Below are positions 54,430-62,530 of a stretch of DNA of 64,000 bases, piece after piece. Within the stretch, counting starts at the first letter, position 1. Each line of letters begins with the position of its first letter. Under the pieces are notes generated by a model. The model was not told the origin of the DNA and searched no databases. It saw only the letters and a program-made list of their open reading frames with translations. The stretch covers positions 5,947 to 69,946 of the forward strand of contig CAYRVH010000009.1 of assembly GCA_964427855.1 (NCBI GenBank). The letters run 5' to 3'. Position numbers and translations under genes: made by a program. The DNA is from JAUPKT01 sp964427855 (GTDB lineage Bacteria; Desulfobacterota; Desulfomonilia; Desulfomonilales; Desulfomonilaceae).

Positions 54430-54495
54430 ATGTATGCCATTTCTGGAAACCGAAGCGGCCGAATCGTTGACCTGTCACGGAGGACCAATTCATGA
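54430..54495 (+). CDS. Possible leader ORF, 21 codons, upstream of the ankyrin gene
   Basis: The frame starts MYAISGNRSGRIVDL and has a strong ribosome site (AAAGGAGG, 54413-54420) about nine bases before its ATG. Its stop overlaps the ankyrin start as ATGA. It could couple translation of the ankyrin gene, which also has its own GGAGG. Too short to judge by residue usage. Confidence 0.4.
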   Translation: MYAISGNRSGRIVDLSRRTNS

Positions 54496-55151
54496 GGTTC
54501 ACTCAGTGTCTGGTAGGAATGTTGATGGTTTTGAACGTCGCGTTCTATAATCCACCGGCGTTTGGAGGCCCATTGGACGATGATCTCTTAGATGCGGTGC
54601 GATCCGGAGACATCAAAAAGGTAGAAGGACTGCTGAGCAAGGGCGCGAACGTGAACGCCAAGGACTCGTCAGGTTTTACTGCCCTTATGGAAGCGGCGGT
54701 GGAAGGCGGCCTGGACATGGTGAGGCTGCTCATCGCCAAGGGAGCGGACATTAATGCTCAGAACGAGGATGGAGATACTGCGCTTATCGGCGCGTCATTT
54801 GCCGGCCACACAGATCTCGTCAAACTGCTTTTGGAAAAAGGTGCGAATGTAAATATCGTGAATAGGGACGGGGTCTCCGCGCTTTTTGGGGCGGCGTTCG
54901 AAGGGCGCCCCGATGTCGTGAAGTTATTGATCGGCAAGGGGGCTTCGGTCAACGCGAGGGAGACGAGAAACGGAGCCACGCCGTTAATCGTGGCGGCGTT
55001 CGAAGGCCACGAGGAAGTGGTGAAAATTCTTCTCGACGCGGGCGCCGACGTGAACGCCAAGGATGCAGAGGGCAACACCGCGCTGAGTCTGGCCTCCACC
55101 AGAGGCCATCAAGACGTCATCAAGCTCCTTAAAGCGAAGGGCGCCAAGTAA
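54492..55151 (+). CDS. Exported ankyrin-repeat protein
   Basis: 219 residues. A signal peptide (FTQCLVGMLMVLNVAFYNPPAFG) is followed by about five ankyrin repeats of ~33 residues: LLSKGANVNAKDSSGFTALMEAA, LIAKGADINAQNEDGDTALI, LLEKGANVNIVNRDGVSALFGAA, LIGKGASVNARETRNGATPL, and a last one ending NTALSLASTRGHQDVIKLL. Ankyrin stacks bind proteins; a periplasmic role is implied by the signal peptide. No partner gene recognised. Confidence 0.9.
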   Translation: MRFTQCLVGMLMVLNVAFYNPPAFGGPLDDDLLDAVRSGDIKKVEGLLSKGANVNAKDSSGFTALMEAAVEGGLDMVRLLIAKGADINAQNEDGDTALIGASFAGHTDLVKLLLEKGANVNIVNRDGVSALFGAAFEGRPDVVKLLIGKGASVNARETRNGATPLIVAAFEGHEEVVKILLDAGADVNAKDAEGNTALSLASTRGHQDVIKLLKAKGAK

Positions 55152-55181
55152 TATTTTTCTCAGCGACCAGACACTTCCAAA

Positions 55182-55221
55182 AAAGAATCCGCAGCGGCTG
55201 GCATGTCTGGTTTCAGCCGCT
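55182..55221 (-). terminator. Rho-independent terminator of the Ser/Lys-rich protein gene
   Basis: On the minus strand AGCGGCTG (55221-55214), a 13-base loop, and CAGCCGCT (55200-55193) are followed by GCGGATTCTTTTTT. It sits about 50 bp after the stop at 55270. Confidence 0.7.
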
Positions 55222-55269
55222 ACGGTACGAACCTAACTTCACTCAGGGGTCTCGGGTATGACAATCGGG

Positions 55270-55635
55270 TTACGCGGGCTTCTTGGTGGTCTTTGACTTC
55301 TGATGATTTTTCTTCTTGGAGTTCGACGCACTGTGTGAAGACTTGTGCGTCTTGTTTTTGTGGTAGCTGCCCTTAGTGGACGAGCTGCTCTTTCTCACCG
55401 ACGTATTCTTTGATGAAGTCGGGGACTTTTTGGCGACCGTTCCTGATTTTGAATTGGAATTGGTCTTGTAAGATGCCTTCAACACGCTGGCCAGGTTTTC
55501 GTAAGGTTTTAAGTTGGGTTGTTTAAAATTGTTCGAGCCATCACTTCCGTCTTTGGCAATAGCCACGGACGAGCTGCTCAAGAATGCTGCAGCAAGCACA
55601 CCACAAAAAAGCACCAAAATTAGATATCTTGGCAT
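55270..55635 (-). CDS. Small exported Ser/Lys/Thr-rich basic protein
   Basis: 121 residues from ATG 55635, with GAGAGG upstream. The signal peptide (YLILVLFCGVLAAAFLSSSS) precedes a low-complexity, strongly basic, Ser/Thr/Lys/Asn-rich tail (for example KSGTVAKKSPTSSKN and HKNKTHKSSHSASNSKKK). No domain recognised. Such tails may bind acidic polymers, DNA or cell-wall material, but there is no direct evidence here. A terminator follows the gene, supporting a monocistronic unit. Confidence 0.7.
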   Translation of the reverse strand: MPRYLILVLFCGVLAAAFLSSSSVAIAKDGSDGSNNFKQPNLKPYENLASVLKASYKTNSNSKSGTVAKKSPTSSKNTSVRKSSSSTKGSYHKNKTHKSSHSASNSKKKNHQKSKTTKKPA

Positions 55636-55737
55636 CACTTTACCTCTCAGCAATGATAAGAATTAACATAATTATATATGATCAGGAGAAATAAGTCAAT
55701 TGCGCGTTAATCATCCAAAGCGATGGCGGACTCGCTG

Positions 55738-56196
55738 CTAAAAAAGGCTCTGCCCTACTTCCAAAAGCCGAGGCGCCGACAAGAGAATCGCCATGAGAAT
55801 AATGGCGACGACGGAGACGATCACGAGGAAGTCGGGCATGACGGAGAAGACTGCTTCCCCTTTGTTAATGTGACGCCGCACCCTCAAGAAACGGAGGCCG
55901 GAGACGATAACGGTCAGTCCCGCCAACACAAAACAGAGGAAGCTTAGCTTGATCATGCCGGGATGAGGCGATGACTCACAGATTTGGCCTTCCAAGCGCA
56001 AGAGGTGCTGGAGAAAGATGTCGAAGCGCTCTATGACGAAGCCAAAGGCCAAGAGGGAAATGCTTGTGCGGGACCATGCCAGGAACGTCCTTTCGTTGGC
56101 CATGTGGCTGCGCTGCCAGGCCAAGAAGACGCGGTCGTCCGACATGACATCGGGGGGCCGCTGCGTCAAACCTTGTTCTCCCATTTCTTCGGTCAT
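55738..56196 (-). CDS. DUF202 (YidH-like) membrane protein
   Basis: 152 residues. The N-terminal cytoplasmic motif DRVFLAWQRSHMANERTFLAWSRTSISLLAFGFVI is the DUF202 signature, followed by two further membrane segments (LSFLCFVLAGLTVIVSGLRF and VIVSVVAIILMAILL). The function of the family is unknown. Gene stands alone between small exported proteins. Confidence 0.9.
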   Translation of the reverse strand: MTEEMGEQGLTQRPPDVMSDDRVFLAWQRSHMANERTFLAWSRTSISLLAFGFVIERFDIFLQHLLRLEGQICESSPHPGMIKLSFLCFVLAGLTVIVSGLRFLRVRRHINKGEAVFSVMPDFLVIVSVVAIILMAILLSAPRLLEVGQSLF

Positions 56197-56333
56197 TCAC
56201 ACAGTTCCGCCTCCCCTTCCCGTAAGTATGACTACACAAGCTTGCACATCACGAACAGAGATCATCCCCTTGCCGAATGTGTCGAGGCTGACTGCCTGGA
56301 ATCCCCTCTGAAAAGCTGGTAAGAATCCCCAGA

Positions 56334-56570
56334 TTACTTTTTTTCTTTTTTCTCTTTCTTCGGCGCGGCTTTGCTCTTCGCAGGAGCTGCTGCCTTGCAA
56401 GGAGGCGGGCAGATGTACACGGGACCGCATACGGGCACGCAGCATCCGGCGCCAACGATCACGGGCGCCATTGGAATGCGAAAATATTGGGCGGACGCCG
56501 TACTGGCAAACATGGAACCGGCCACACCAATAGCTACAACGACTGCAACGATCAACAAGATTTTCTTCAT
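56334..56570 (-). CDS. Small exported Cys/Pro-rich protein
   Basis: 78 residues from ATG 56570, preceded by GGAGGAAAGG. The signal peptide (ILLIVAVVVAIGVAGSMFAS, cleavage near TASAQ) is followed by a compact stretch with five cysteines and many prolines, VGAGCCVPVCGPVYICPPPC, and a basic tail rich in Lys, Ala and Glu. The cysteines could form disulfides or hold metal in the envelope. No family recognised. Confidence 0.75.
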   Translation of the reverse strand: MKKILLIVAVVVAIGVAGSMFASTASAQYFRIPMAPVIVGAGCCVPVCGPVYICPPPCKAAAPAKSKAAPKKEKKEKK

Positions 56571-56802
56571 TTTCCTTTCCTCCAAAAGACTTAACTCCTC
56601 GTCAAGGGGATGATGGTAGTTATTTCCTACCATAACAATCCGGTTGATGTCTAGTTTTGAAAAAATGGCCAGTGAAAGAATTCGCGTCAATGGGCTGACG
56701 CAGCAACGCTCTTATACCAGGATTGGCAGCGTAACGATTTGAGTATATTATATCGGCGTCAGGAGGCCCGATTTTTATTGATTGCAACGGGCCTACAAAG
56801 CT

Positions 56803-57810
56803 ATGGAGGGCACTTCTTTGATCATAGTGACAGGCGGCGCGGGGTTTATTGGGAGCAATATCGTGAAAGCCCTCAACGAGGTAGGCGAGTATGACATCCT
56901 GATCGTGGATCGGCTGGGTAAGAGCAATAAATGGAAGAATCTAGTAGGGTTGCAGTTCTCCGACTATGAACATAAGGATGATTTTCTGCAGAAACTCGAT
57001 CAGGGCATCTTCGATCACGGGGTGTGGGCCGTGTTTCATCTGGGCGCATGCAGCTCCACGATGGAGAAGGATGCCGACTACCTCATGGCCAACAATTTCC
57101 GTTTTTCCACGAGCCTTGCCATGCGTTTTGCCGCGAAGAAAGGAGTTCGTTTCATTTATGCATCCAGCGCGGCGACGTACGGGGACGGAGCCCTCGGCTA
57201 TACGGACGCAGAAGAGAGGCTCCCTTTATTGCGGCCCCTCAATATGTACGGCTATTCCAAACATCTTTTCGATATATGGTCTTTGAGGTCAGGTTTTCTC
57301 ACACACGCTGTGGGGCTGAAATTTTTCAATGTGTTTGGTCCCAATGAGTACCATAAAGGTGATATGAGAAGCGTTGCCATAAGGGCCTATGTCCAGGCGC
57401 GACAGAGGGGAACGATACGACTTTTCAAGTCGTACCGTTCTGAATATCGAGACGGCGAGCAGTGCAGGGATTTTATTTATGTAAAGGATGCCGTGAGAAT
57501 CGCGCTGCATTTTCTGGAACGACCTGACATTAATGGCATTTTCAACGCGGGCACGGGTAACCCCAGGACTTTTAACGATCTTGCGCACGCAGTCTTTGCG
57601 GCGATAGGGGCTCCGCCGTCGATAGAATATATTGATATGCCGGAAGGCTTGGAAAAGCGGTATCAGTACCATACATGCGCGGACACGGCGAAACTGCGAA
57701 GCGCCGGTTTCCAAGCGGATTTTCTGTCCCTCGAGGACGCGGTGAGAGATTACGTGGTGAACTATTTGAACCCCTTTTTTTCTGAAGGCGGACTGGATGA
57801 AGAATTCTGA
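56803..57810 (+). CDS. hldD: ADP-L-glycero-D-manno-heptose-6-epimerase
   Basis: 335 residues from ATG 56803. Extended short-chain dehydrogenase: NADP-binding VTGGAGFIGSNIVKAL, RLGKSNKWKNL, catalytic SSAATYGDG and YGYSKHLFD (Tyr-x3-Lys), and FNVFGPNEYHKGDMRSVA, specific to HldD. Final step of ADP-heptose synthesis for the LPS inner core, cytoplasmic. It shows that the host is Gram-negative. No other heptose genes are adjacent. Confidence 0.96.
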   Translation: MEGTSLIIVTGGAGFIGSNIVKALNEVGEYDILIVDRLGKSNKWKNLVGLQFSDYEHKDDFLQKLDQGIFDHGVWAVFHLGACSSTMEKDADYLMANNFRFSTSLAMRFAAKKGVRFIYASSAATYGDGALGYTDAEERLPLLRPLNMYGYSKHLFDIWSLRSGFLTHAVGLKFFNVFGPNEYHKGDMRSVAIRAYVQARQRGTIRLFKSYRSEYRDGEQCRDFIYVKDAVRIALHFLERPDINGIFNAGTGNPRTFNDLAHAVFAAIGAPPSIEYIDMPEGLEKRYQYHTCADTAKLRSAGFQADFLSLEDAVRDYVVNYLNPFFSEGGLDEEF

Positions 57811-58157
57811 GGGGGCCGGAAGGTTGTTGGGAGCGCTCCACGACGAGATTGGCGCAGCGCCTGGAATTTGAGCGCTGCCGTGCATGTGGTCGCCGATTGC
57901 GGCGCCGCGTGCGGGAGACGTCATACGCGGGAACTTGCAGCAATTTTCATACGGGAAAAAACCCCTTCTCAAAATTTCTGTCGGAATGGGCTCGGCATCA
58001 CCCATTTCGTGAGAATTCTTGAAAACTGCCATGGCAACGAATAGAGCTGAAGGCTTGTCATTTGAGGGAGCCAGGAGCAATTAAAGTCAGAGACGGCGGC
58101 CCTGCTGTCGTTTCGAAGGCGCCAGCCTCGAACGAGGGCGAGTTGCCCCGACATTCA

Positions 58158-58232
58158 TGTCATTTCGAAGGAGCTTTTCGACGAGAAATCTTCGCCTTTG
58201 GGTCAAGATTTCTCGCTTCGCTCGAAATGACA
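58158..58232. repeat. REP-like palindromic element
   Basis: Outer arms TGTCATTTCGA (58158-58168) and TCGAAATGACA (58222-58232), inner arms GAGAAATCTT (58183-58192) and AAGATTTCTC (58205-58214); both pairs are perfect inverted repeats. Elements built on TGTCATTTCGA...GAGAAATCTT are scattered between genes in many bacteria. Likely a non-autonomous repeat. Confidence 0.75.
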
Positions 58233-58295
58233 TGGAGGAAAGCGGTATAGGAATTCTCGAAATTAATCACGAATTGGGTGCGGGTCCCCTCGTTG

Positions 58296-58403
58296 CGTCA
58301 TCCTCACGAAAGCGGGGATACATACCGAGCTTCCTCGATTCCTATTTTTATGGGAATGACAATGTCACGTCTGAGCATTTTGCGATTTCTTTTGAGAAAG
58401 GTT
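58296..58403. repeat. Dispersed repeat, copy 2
   Basis: About 108 bp, related to 54286-54392. Both copies end in TTTCTTTTGAGAAAGGTT and carry a degenerate TCATCC...GGAATGAC inverted pattern, like REP elements made of TCATTCC half-sites. Confidence 0.65.
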
Positions 58404-58703
58404 GTAGAAACGACGACCATGGCGTCGAATGCGTGAGTACTTCCGAGAGCCCCTTTATGCCCTTGCAGACGGCATCGGGACGACCCTTACCGGGTCAGGA
58501 CGTGGCTTACCGCACGATCATAACACCAGAAGAGGCCGTTTCTCCAACTACCCCTTTGTGCAACATATTTTTTTAGGGAAACTCCTGAGGAATTCTCGTC
58601 TCGAATCCGATCCACAAACATGGTATGGTATTTCATGGTCGCTTCGCATAAGCCTGCTCGTGAGGCATGCTTTTCAATGACTGTTGGTAAACGGGGGATC
58701 GCC

Positions 58704-59120
58704 ATGGAAGACTCTCATCGTTATGGACCCGATAGACAGCAGTCCGTCGCGTCGCCTCATCCGATTGCTGAGCCTGTAAAGGTTCAGGAGTTAATGGACC
58801 GCATCGGAGGCGATATGGAACTGTTAGAGCGCTTGCTCTCGATTTTTCACCAGGACTACCAGAAATGTCTTGGCCTCGTGCAGCAGGCCATCGCAGAGGG
58901 TGACGGCGAAGCCCTCCACAAGTGGGCGCATCGCATGAAAGGAGCGCTAGGCAACTTTGCTGCGCACCCTGCATATGAGGCAGCGCAGCGTCTCGAGCAG
59001 ATCGGTTTGAGCGGAGACCTTTCCGGCGCTGAGACGTCGTGGGGTGAGCTTCAGTGCGAGATAGACAGAGTACGGTCTGCGCTGGAATCTCTCTTGAAGG
59101 GGCAATCCGATGGTCCGTGA
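58704..59120 (+). CDS. Orphan histidine phosphotransfer (Hpt) domain protein
   Basis: 138 residues from ATG 58704. A four-helix Hpt domain with the phospho-accepting His in WAHRMKGALGNF (H76) and the upstream MDRIGGDMELLERLLSIFHQDY helix. It relays phosphate between a sensor kinase receiver and a downstream regulator. No kinase or receiver gene is adjacent, so partners are elsewhere. A short basic frame overlaps its 3' end. Confidence 0.87.
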   Translation: MEDSHRYGPDRQQSVASPHPIAEPVKVQELMDRIGGDMELLERLLSIFHQDYQKCLGLVQQAIAEGDGEALHKWAHRMKGALGNFAAHPAYEAAQRLEQIGLSGDLSGAETSWGELQCEIDRVRSALESLLKGQSDGP

Positions 59121-59427
59121 CACGCATAAACGCAGAGACGTACGTGTCGTTTTGGCCAGGGGAACCGCGACATGCGCCATGATTCATAGAGCAGTAGAGA
59201 TTGAGATGCCACATAAAAAGGCTGCGCCTCAGGTAATGAACGCGGAAATTTCCGTGCGCCGCCTGTCATTGGATGCGCGCTTTTGTAGGGATGGCATGAA
59301 GGATTGCAACGAGCGTCAATTGGAAACTAGTGGCGAGGACAGCGGCTGCATCATGTTGCAGTGCAGCAGAGATTTAGAAAATCGAGATCGGCTTCACAGG
59401 CGCGACACACGGGGACTCCATACATGA
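59110..59427 (+). CDS. Possible 105-residue basic protein linking Hpt and transporter genes
   Basis: The frame begins 11 bp inside the Hpt gene with AAGGGG seven bases before its ATG, and its stop overlaps the transporter start as ATGA. Both junctions suggest translational coupling. The protein is Arg- and Cys-rich (HKRRDVRVVL; RRLSLDARFCRDGMKDC) and matches no family I know. Composition is not clearly protein-like, so it may be a chance frame. Confidence 0.35.
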   Translation: MVRDTHKRRDVRVVLARGTATCAMIHRAVEIEMPHKKAAPQVMNAEISVRRLSLDARFCRDGMKDCNERQLETSGEDSGCIMLQCSRDLENRDRLHRRDTRGLHT

Positions 59428-60617
59428 GGTTTCTGAGTCTTGTAGGGATAGCAACCATCATCGGGGTTGCCTATGTCCTCTCTGAGAAGCGAGATCAAGT
59501 CCGTTGGCGATTGGTGTGCATGGGAATCCTTCTCCAGGCAGCAGTGGGCTTTCTTATACTCAAAACCTATCCAGACCAGATTTTCGCTGTGGCAGCTGCG
59601 CTTCTCGAGGCAATCCAGCGCTTTTCAGGCGAAGGGGCGAGGTTTCTTTTTGGCAGTCTTGCCGATCGGAGAGACTTCGTGATTTTGAGCATGGGAGCAG
59701 TCATAATTTTTGTGAGTTCCATGATGGCTGTTCTGAATTACTTGCGCATAATTCCATTGGTGATGTTTGTCTTTGCCCGTATGATGCAAAAGACCTTGCG
59801 GACGTCAGGCGCCGAAACGCTTTGCGCCGCGATGCAGGTACTCATGGGAATCGAGGCCATGACAGCCCTCAAGAACGTGCTCCCTCGAATGACTCGCTCG
59901 GAGCTCTTTACCGTGATGAGTTGCTTCATGGCCACCATGGCGGGCTCAGTCATGGCGGTGTACGTTGGGGTGTTCGGGGCAAACCCAGGATACATCCTTG
60001 CCGCCAGCGTCATGAGTGCCCCGGGGGCTATTGTGCTCTCCAAGATGATGGTTCCAGAGACGGAAACGCCTGAGACCTTTGGAAACATGGACTGGCGGAT
60101 GATACGTCCAGCCCACCGAGGCGTGGTGGAGGCTGCGGCCACCGGCGCTATAGATGGATTGAGGTTGTGTGCGTTTATCGCGGCCATCTTGTTGGCGTTC
60201 GTATCCATAATCCACCTCATGGATGCGCTGCTCGGCACGGTGGGGCTTTCATTGAAGGCAGTAGGAGGAGTGGTTTTGTCTCCTGTGAGCTTCCTGCTCG
60301 GCATCCCGTGGGAAGACTGCCACAAGGCTGGCTATCTACTCACCGTGAAGTTCGTTTTCAACGAATGGCTTTCGTATTCGGCCATGCAGCAGATGATTCA
60401 GCAGGGAGAGCTGCAACCCAGGACAGTGATGATCCTCACGTATGCGATGTGTAATTTTGCAAACTTCGGGAGCGTAGCAATTTTGATCGGAGGTATCAGC
60501 GCACTGGCGCCGGAGAGGAGTCGCGAGGTCTCCCTGCTCGGGTTCAGGGCTCTCTTGACTGGATTGCTGTCGGGATTTATGACCGCCAGTATTGCAGGTA
60601 TTTTAAGCCAATCGTGA
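59424..60617 (+). CDS. Concentrative nucleoside transporter (NupC/CNT family)
   Basis: 397 residues from ATG 59424. About 10 membrane segments. CNT landmarks: VSSMMAVLNYLRIIPLVM, GVFGANPGYILAASVMSAPGAIVLSKMM, a repeat-like AAATGAIDGLRLCAFIAAILLAF, and KFVFNEWLSYSAM with CNFANFGSVAILIGG in the substrate-binding half. Imports nucleosides by cation symport. The stop overlaps the start of the radical SAM gene (TGATG). Confidence 0.93.
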   Translation: MRFLSLVGIATIIGVAYVLSEKRDQVRWRLVCMGILLQAAVGFLILKTYPDQIFAVAAALLEAIQRFSGEGARFLFGSLADRRDFVILSMGAVIIFVSSMMAVLNYLRIIPLVMFVFARMMQKTLRTSGAETLCAAMQVLMGIEAMTALKNVLPRMTRSELFTVMSCFMATMAGSVMAVYVGVFGANPGYILAASVMSAPGAIVLSKMMVPETETPETFGNMDWRMIRPAHRGVVEAAATGAIDGLRLCAFIAAILLAFVSIIHLMDALLGTVGLSLKAVGGVVLSPVSFLLGIPWEDCHKAGYLLTVKFVFNEWLSYSAMQQMIQQGELQPRTVMILTYAMCNFANFGSVAILIGGISALAPERSREVSLLGFRALLTGLLSGFMTASIAGILSQS

Positions 60618-61720
60618 TGGGCGTGTCGTCAATGGCTGCATCTTTACCCGATTACTTACCTAAACGATTTCAGCGCATCCATCTCGAGTTGACGAATCAG
60701 TGCAACTTTTCCTGCGTATTTTGCCCTGATTGCATCATGACACGAAAACGCGGGTTCATGGAAGAAGGCGTAGCAAGGTTCGCAATCGACCAAATTGCGG
60801 ACCTCGATATTGCAGAGAAAATCACGTTTCATGTGATGGGCGAGCCTCTGTTGCATCCCCAGTTTTTTCGGATACTCGACCATGCCCGTATGAGACGCGT
60901 GCCCGTGGGGTTGACTACCAACGGGGCCCTTCTCACACCGTCCAACATCGAGGCCCTTGCGACGCGAGACCTACACCAAATAGATATATCTCTTCAAACC
61001 CCCGACAAAGACAGCTTCTTGAGGACGCGTGGAGCGAGAATAGATTTTGAAAAGTACATTGCGAGGATCCTTGATCTTGCAGCGGCGTGCTATGAGCGTG
61101 AGCGGACGCCGATTTTCAAGCTGCGCATCATGACCACTCGTTTTGCCGGTGCGCTGAGAGACGAACTTGGCATCCCAAATTTCATGGCGCGATCCCAAGA
61201 CTTGCAGAAGGTGGTTACTGAATGGACAGAACGCTTTTGCATGCGGCTCCATAGACCTGTTCCACTAAACCTTGCGCGCAAAGTCAAAAAGATCGGCATT
61301 TTCGGATGGAATGTCATTGAGATTCTTCCGCGGGTCTTCATCGAAACGTACGTACTGACAGACTGGGGGAATGCCTTCCGTTCAGAAAAAGTCATAGAAG
61401 CGGCGCATGGCTACTGTTTTGGGATGAGAGACCATTTTGGCATCCTTTACACCGGCGATGTGGTTCTCTGCTGCATTGACTATGAGGGGAAGACGGCCTT
61501 GGGAAACATTCGGGACGCCAGTCTCGCAAGCATACTGGGCAGTGAGAAGCTGAAGAGCATTGTGGAAGGGTTTCGTAAGAACCGACTGGTGGACCCTTAC
61601 TGCCGGAAATGTCTTGGAAGCCACTCCAGAATTGGCTCGTATGTCAAGCCGGTCGCGTCCTACCTCGGCCTCCAGGTGTTGAAGCCGTTCCTGTATAGGA
61701 AATTCAGACTCTATGAATGA
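60617..61720 (+). CDS. Radical SAM/SPASM-type protein
   Basis: 367 residues. Radical SAM cluster motif CNFSCVFC (C29, C33, C36), with GEPLLHPQF as the SAM-contacting GGEP-like motif. The C-terminal region has VVLCCIDYEGKTALGNIRD and YCRKCLGSHS, the pattern of SPASM/Twitch auxiliary clusters. Members modify peptides, sugars or cofactors; no precursor peptide gene is obvious next to it. Its coupling to a nucleoside transporter is unusual for this family. The start is ATG 60617, overlapping the transporter stop. Confidence 0.85.
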   Translation: MGVSSMAASLPDYLPKRFQRIHLELTNQCNFSCVFCPDCIMTRKRGFMEEGVARFAIDQIADLDIAEKITFHVMGEPLLHPQFFRILDHARMRRVPVGLTTNGALLTPSNIEALATRDLHQIDISLQTPDKDSFLRTRGARIDFEKYIARILDLAAACYERERTPIFKLRIMTTRFAGALRDELGIPNFMARSQDLQKVVTEWTERFCMRLHRPVPLNLARKVKKIGIFGWNVIEILPRVFIETYVLTDWGNAFRSEKVIEAAHGYCFGMRDHFGILYTGDVVLCCIDYEGKTALGNIRDASLASILGSEKLKSIVEGFRKNRLVDPYCRKCLGSHSRIGSYVKPVASYLGLQVLKPFLYRKFRLYE

Positions 61721-61752
61721 TCAAGCTTTGATGAATCGAGCCTGAGGCCACC

Positions 61753-62202
61753 ATGCACCCTATTATAGAAAAATTTGAAAAAGTAATCATGGGAGCCTTA
61801 GTGGTCCTCATGATAGTCGTCGTGGCAGTAGCGACCATTGAATTGGCGTGGCTCATCATAAGAGATCTATGGACACCTCCGCTCTTTTTCCTGGAGATCG
61901 ACGAACTCCTCGACATATTTGGCCTTTTCCTTCTCGTACTGATCGGCTTGGAGCTTTTAGAGACGATCCACACCTATCATAAAGAGAGACTCGTTCGTGT
62001 TGAAGTCGTCGTCCTCGTGGCGATAATTGCCATCGCGCGCAAAATCATTGTGACAGACTACAAGAACCTCACCTCTTTCTCGCTGCTGGACGCGGGCGCT
62101 CTGGTCTTGGCGCTGGCCGTGGCCTACTACCTATTGGAGAAAATCAAGTGGCCTGGGGTGTCGTCTTCTCGGCCAGACAGCGACGCGAGCAACGAAACAT
62201 GA
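61753..62202 (+). CDS. PsiE-like membrane protein
   Basis: 149 residues, four hydrophobic segments. The pattern EIDELLDIFGLFLLVLIGLELLETIHTYHKER and VEVVVLVAIIAIARKIIVTD matches the phosphate-starvation-inducible PsiE family. Function unknown. Located 33 bp after the radical SAM gene. Confidence 0.88.
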   Translation: MHPIIEKFEKVIMGALVVLMIVVVAVATIELAWLIIRDLWTPPLFFLEIDELLDIFGLFLLVLIGLELLETIHTYHKERLVRVEVVVLVAIIAIARKIIVTDYKNLTSFSLLDAGALVLALAVAYYLLEKIKWPGVSSSRPDSDASNET

Positions 62203-62224
62203 CGACCGCCCCAGTAAGAGACCA

Positions 62225-62377
62225 TCAGATTTGGCCCATGGTTTCGTCCTCCGCATTGCGCATAACCTCTTTTAAGGCGACTGGAATCCAACGGGCTGCC
62301 AGGTCCGGCTCCTCGATCTCTGTTCTTTCGTCTTTCAGCTCAAACAGATCCCTTGCAAGGTTCTCATCTCGTCTCAT
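62225..62377 (-). CDS. Small hypothetical protein, 50 residues
   Basis: The frame starts MRRDENLARDLFELKDE with AAAGGAG and AGGA upstream (GGAAAGGAGTAGGAACGCC before the ATG). The product is acidic and helical, ending NAEDETMGQI. Residue usage looks protein-like. It converges with the PsiE-like gene. No family recognised. Confidence 0.55.
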   Translation of the reverse strand: MRRDENLARDLFELKDERTEIEEPDLAARWIPVALKEVMRNAEDETMGQI

Positions 62378-62468
62378 GGCGTTCCTACTCCTTTCCTGTA
62401 ATACTGTTGAAGGGTTGTCTTGGAGACAACACGTTGTAGAGGCTCCTAAGAATCGTTCCGAATAAAAC

Positions 62469-62507
62469 GCAGAAAAGCCATGAGCTGTCTGCCCATGGCT
62501 TTTCTGC
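62469..62507 (-). terminator. Strong hairpin terminator
   Basis: A perfect 14-bp stem GCAGAAAAGCCATG (62469-62482) / CATGGCTTTTCTGC (62494-62507) around an 11-base loop. On the minus strand it is followed by GTTTTATTC, so it most likely ends transcription coming from the HTH-DksA gene and the Trp-rich frame. Confidence 0.8.
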
Positions 62508-62530
62508 TATCCCGAGTGATATATTATGAC

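Larger units (their letters stand above)
57811..58703. other. Long intergenic region with repeats
   Basis: About 890 bp with two repeat elements (annotated separately at 58158-58232 and 58296-58403) and a short inverted repeat CGACG...CGTCG near 58405-58424. Open frames here lack coding features. It may be a site of repeat accumulation. Confidence 0.5.

Noticed and set aside
62148..62465. 105-codon plus-strand frame
   Set aside because: It overlaps the PsiE-like gene and is antisense to the 50-residue frame, which has the better ribosome site and composition.
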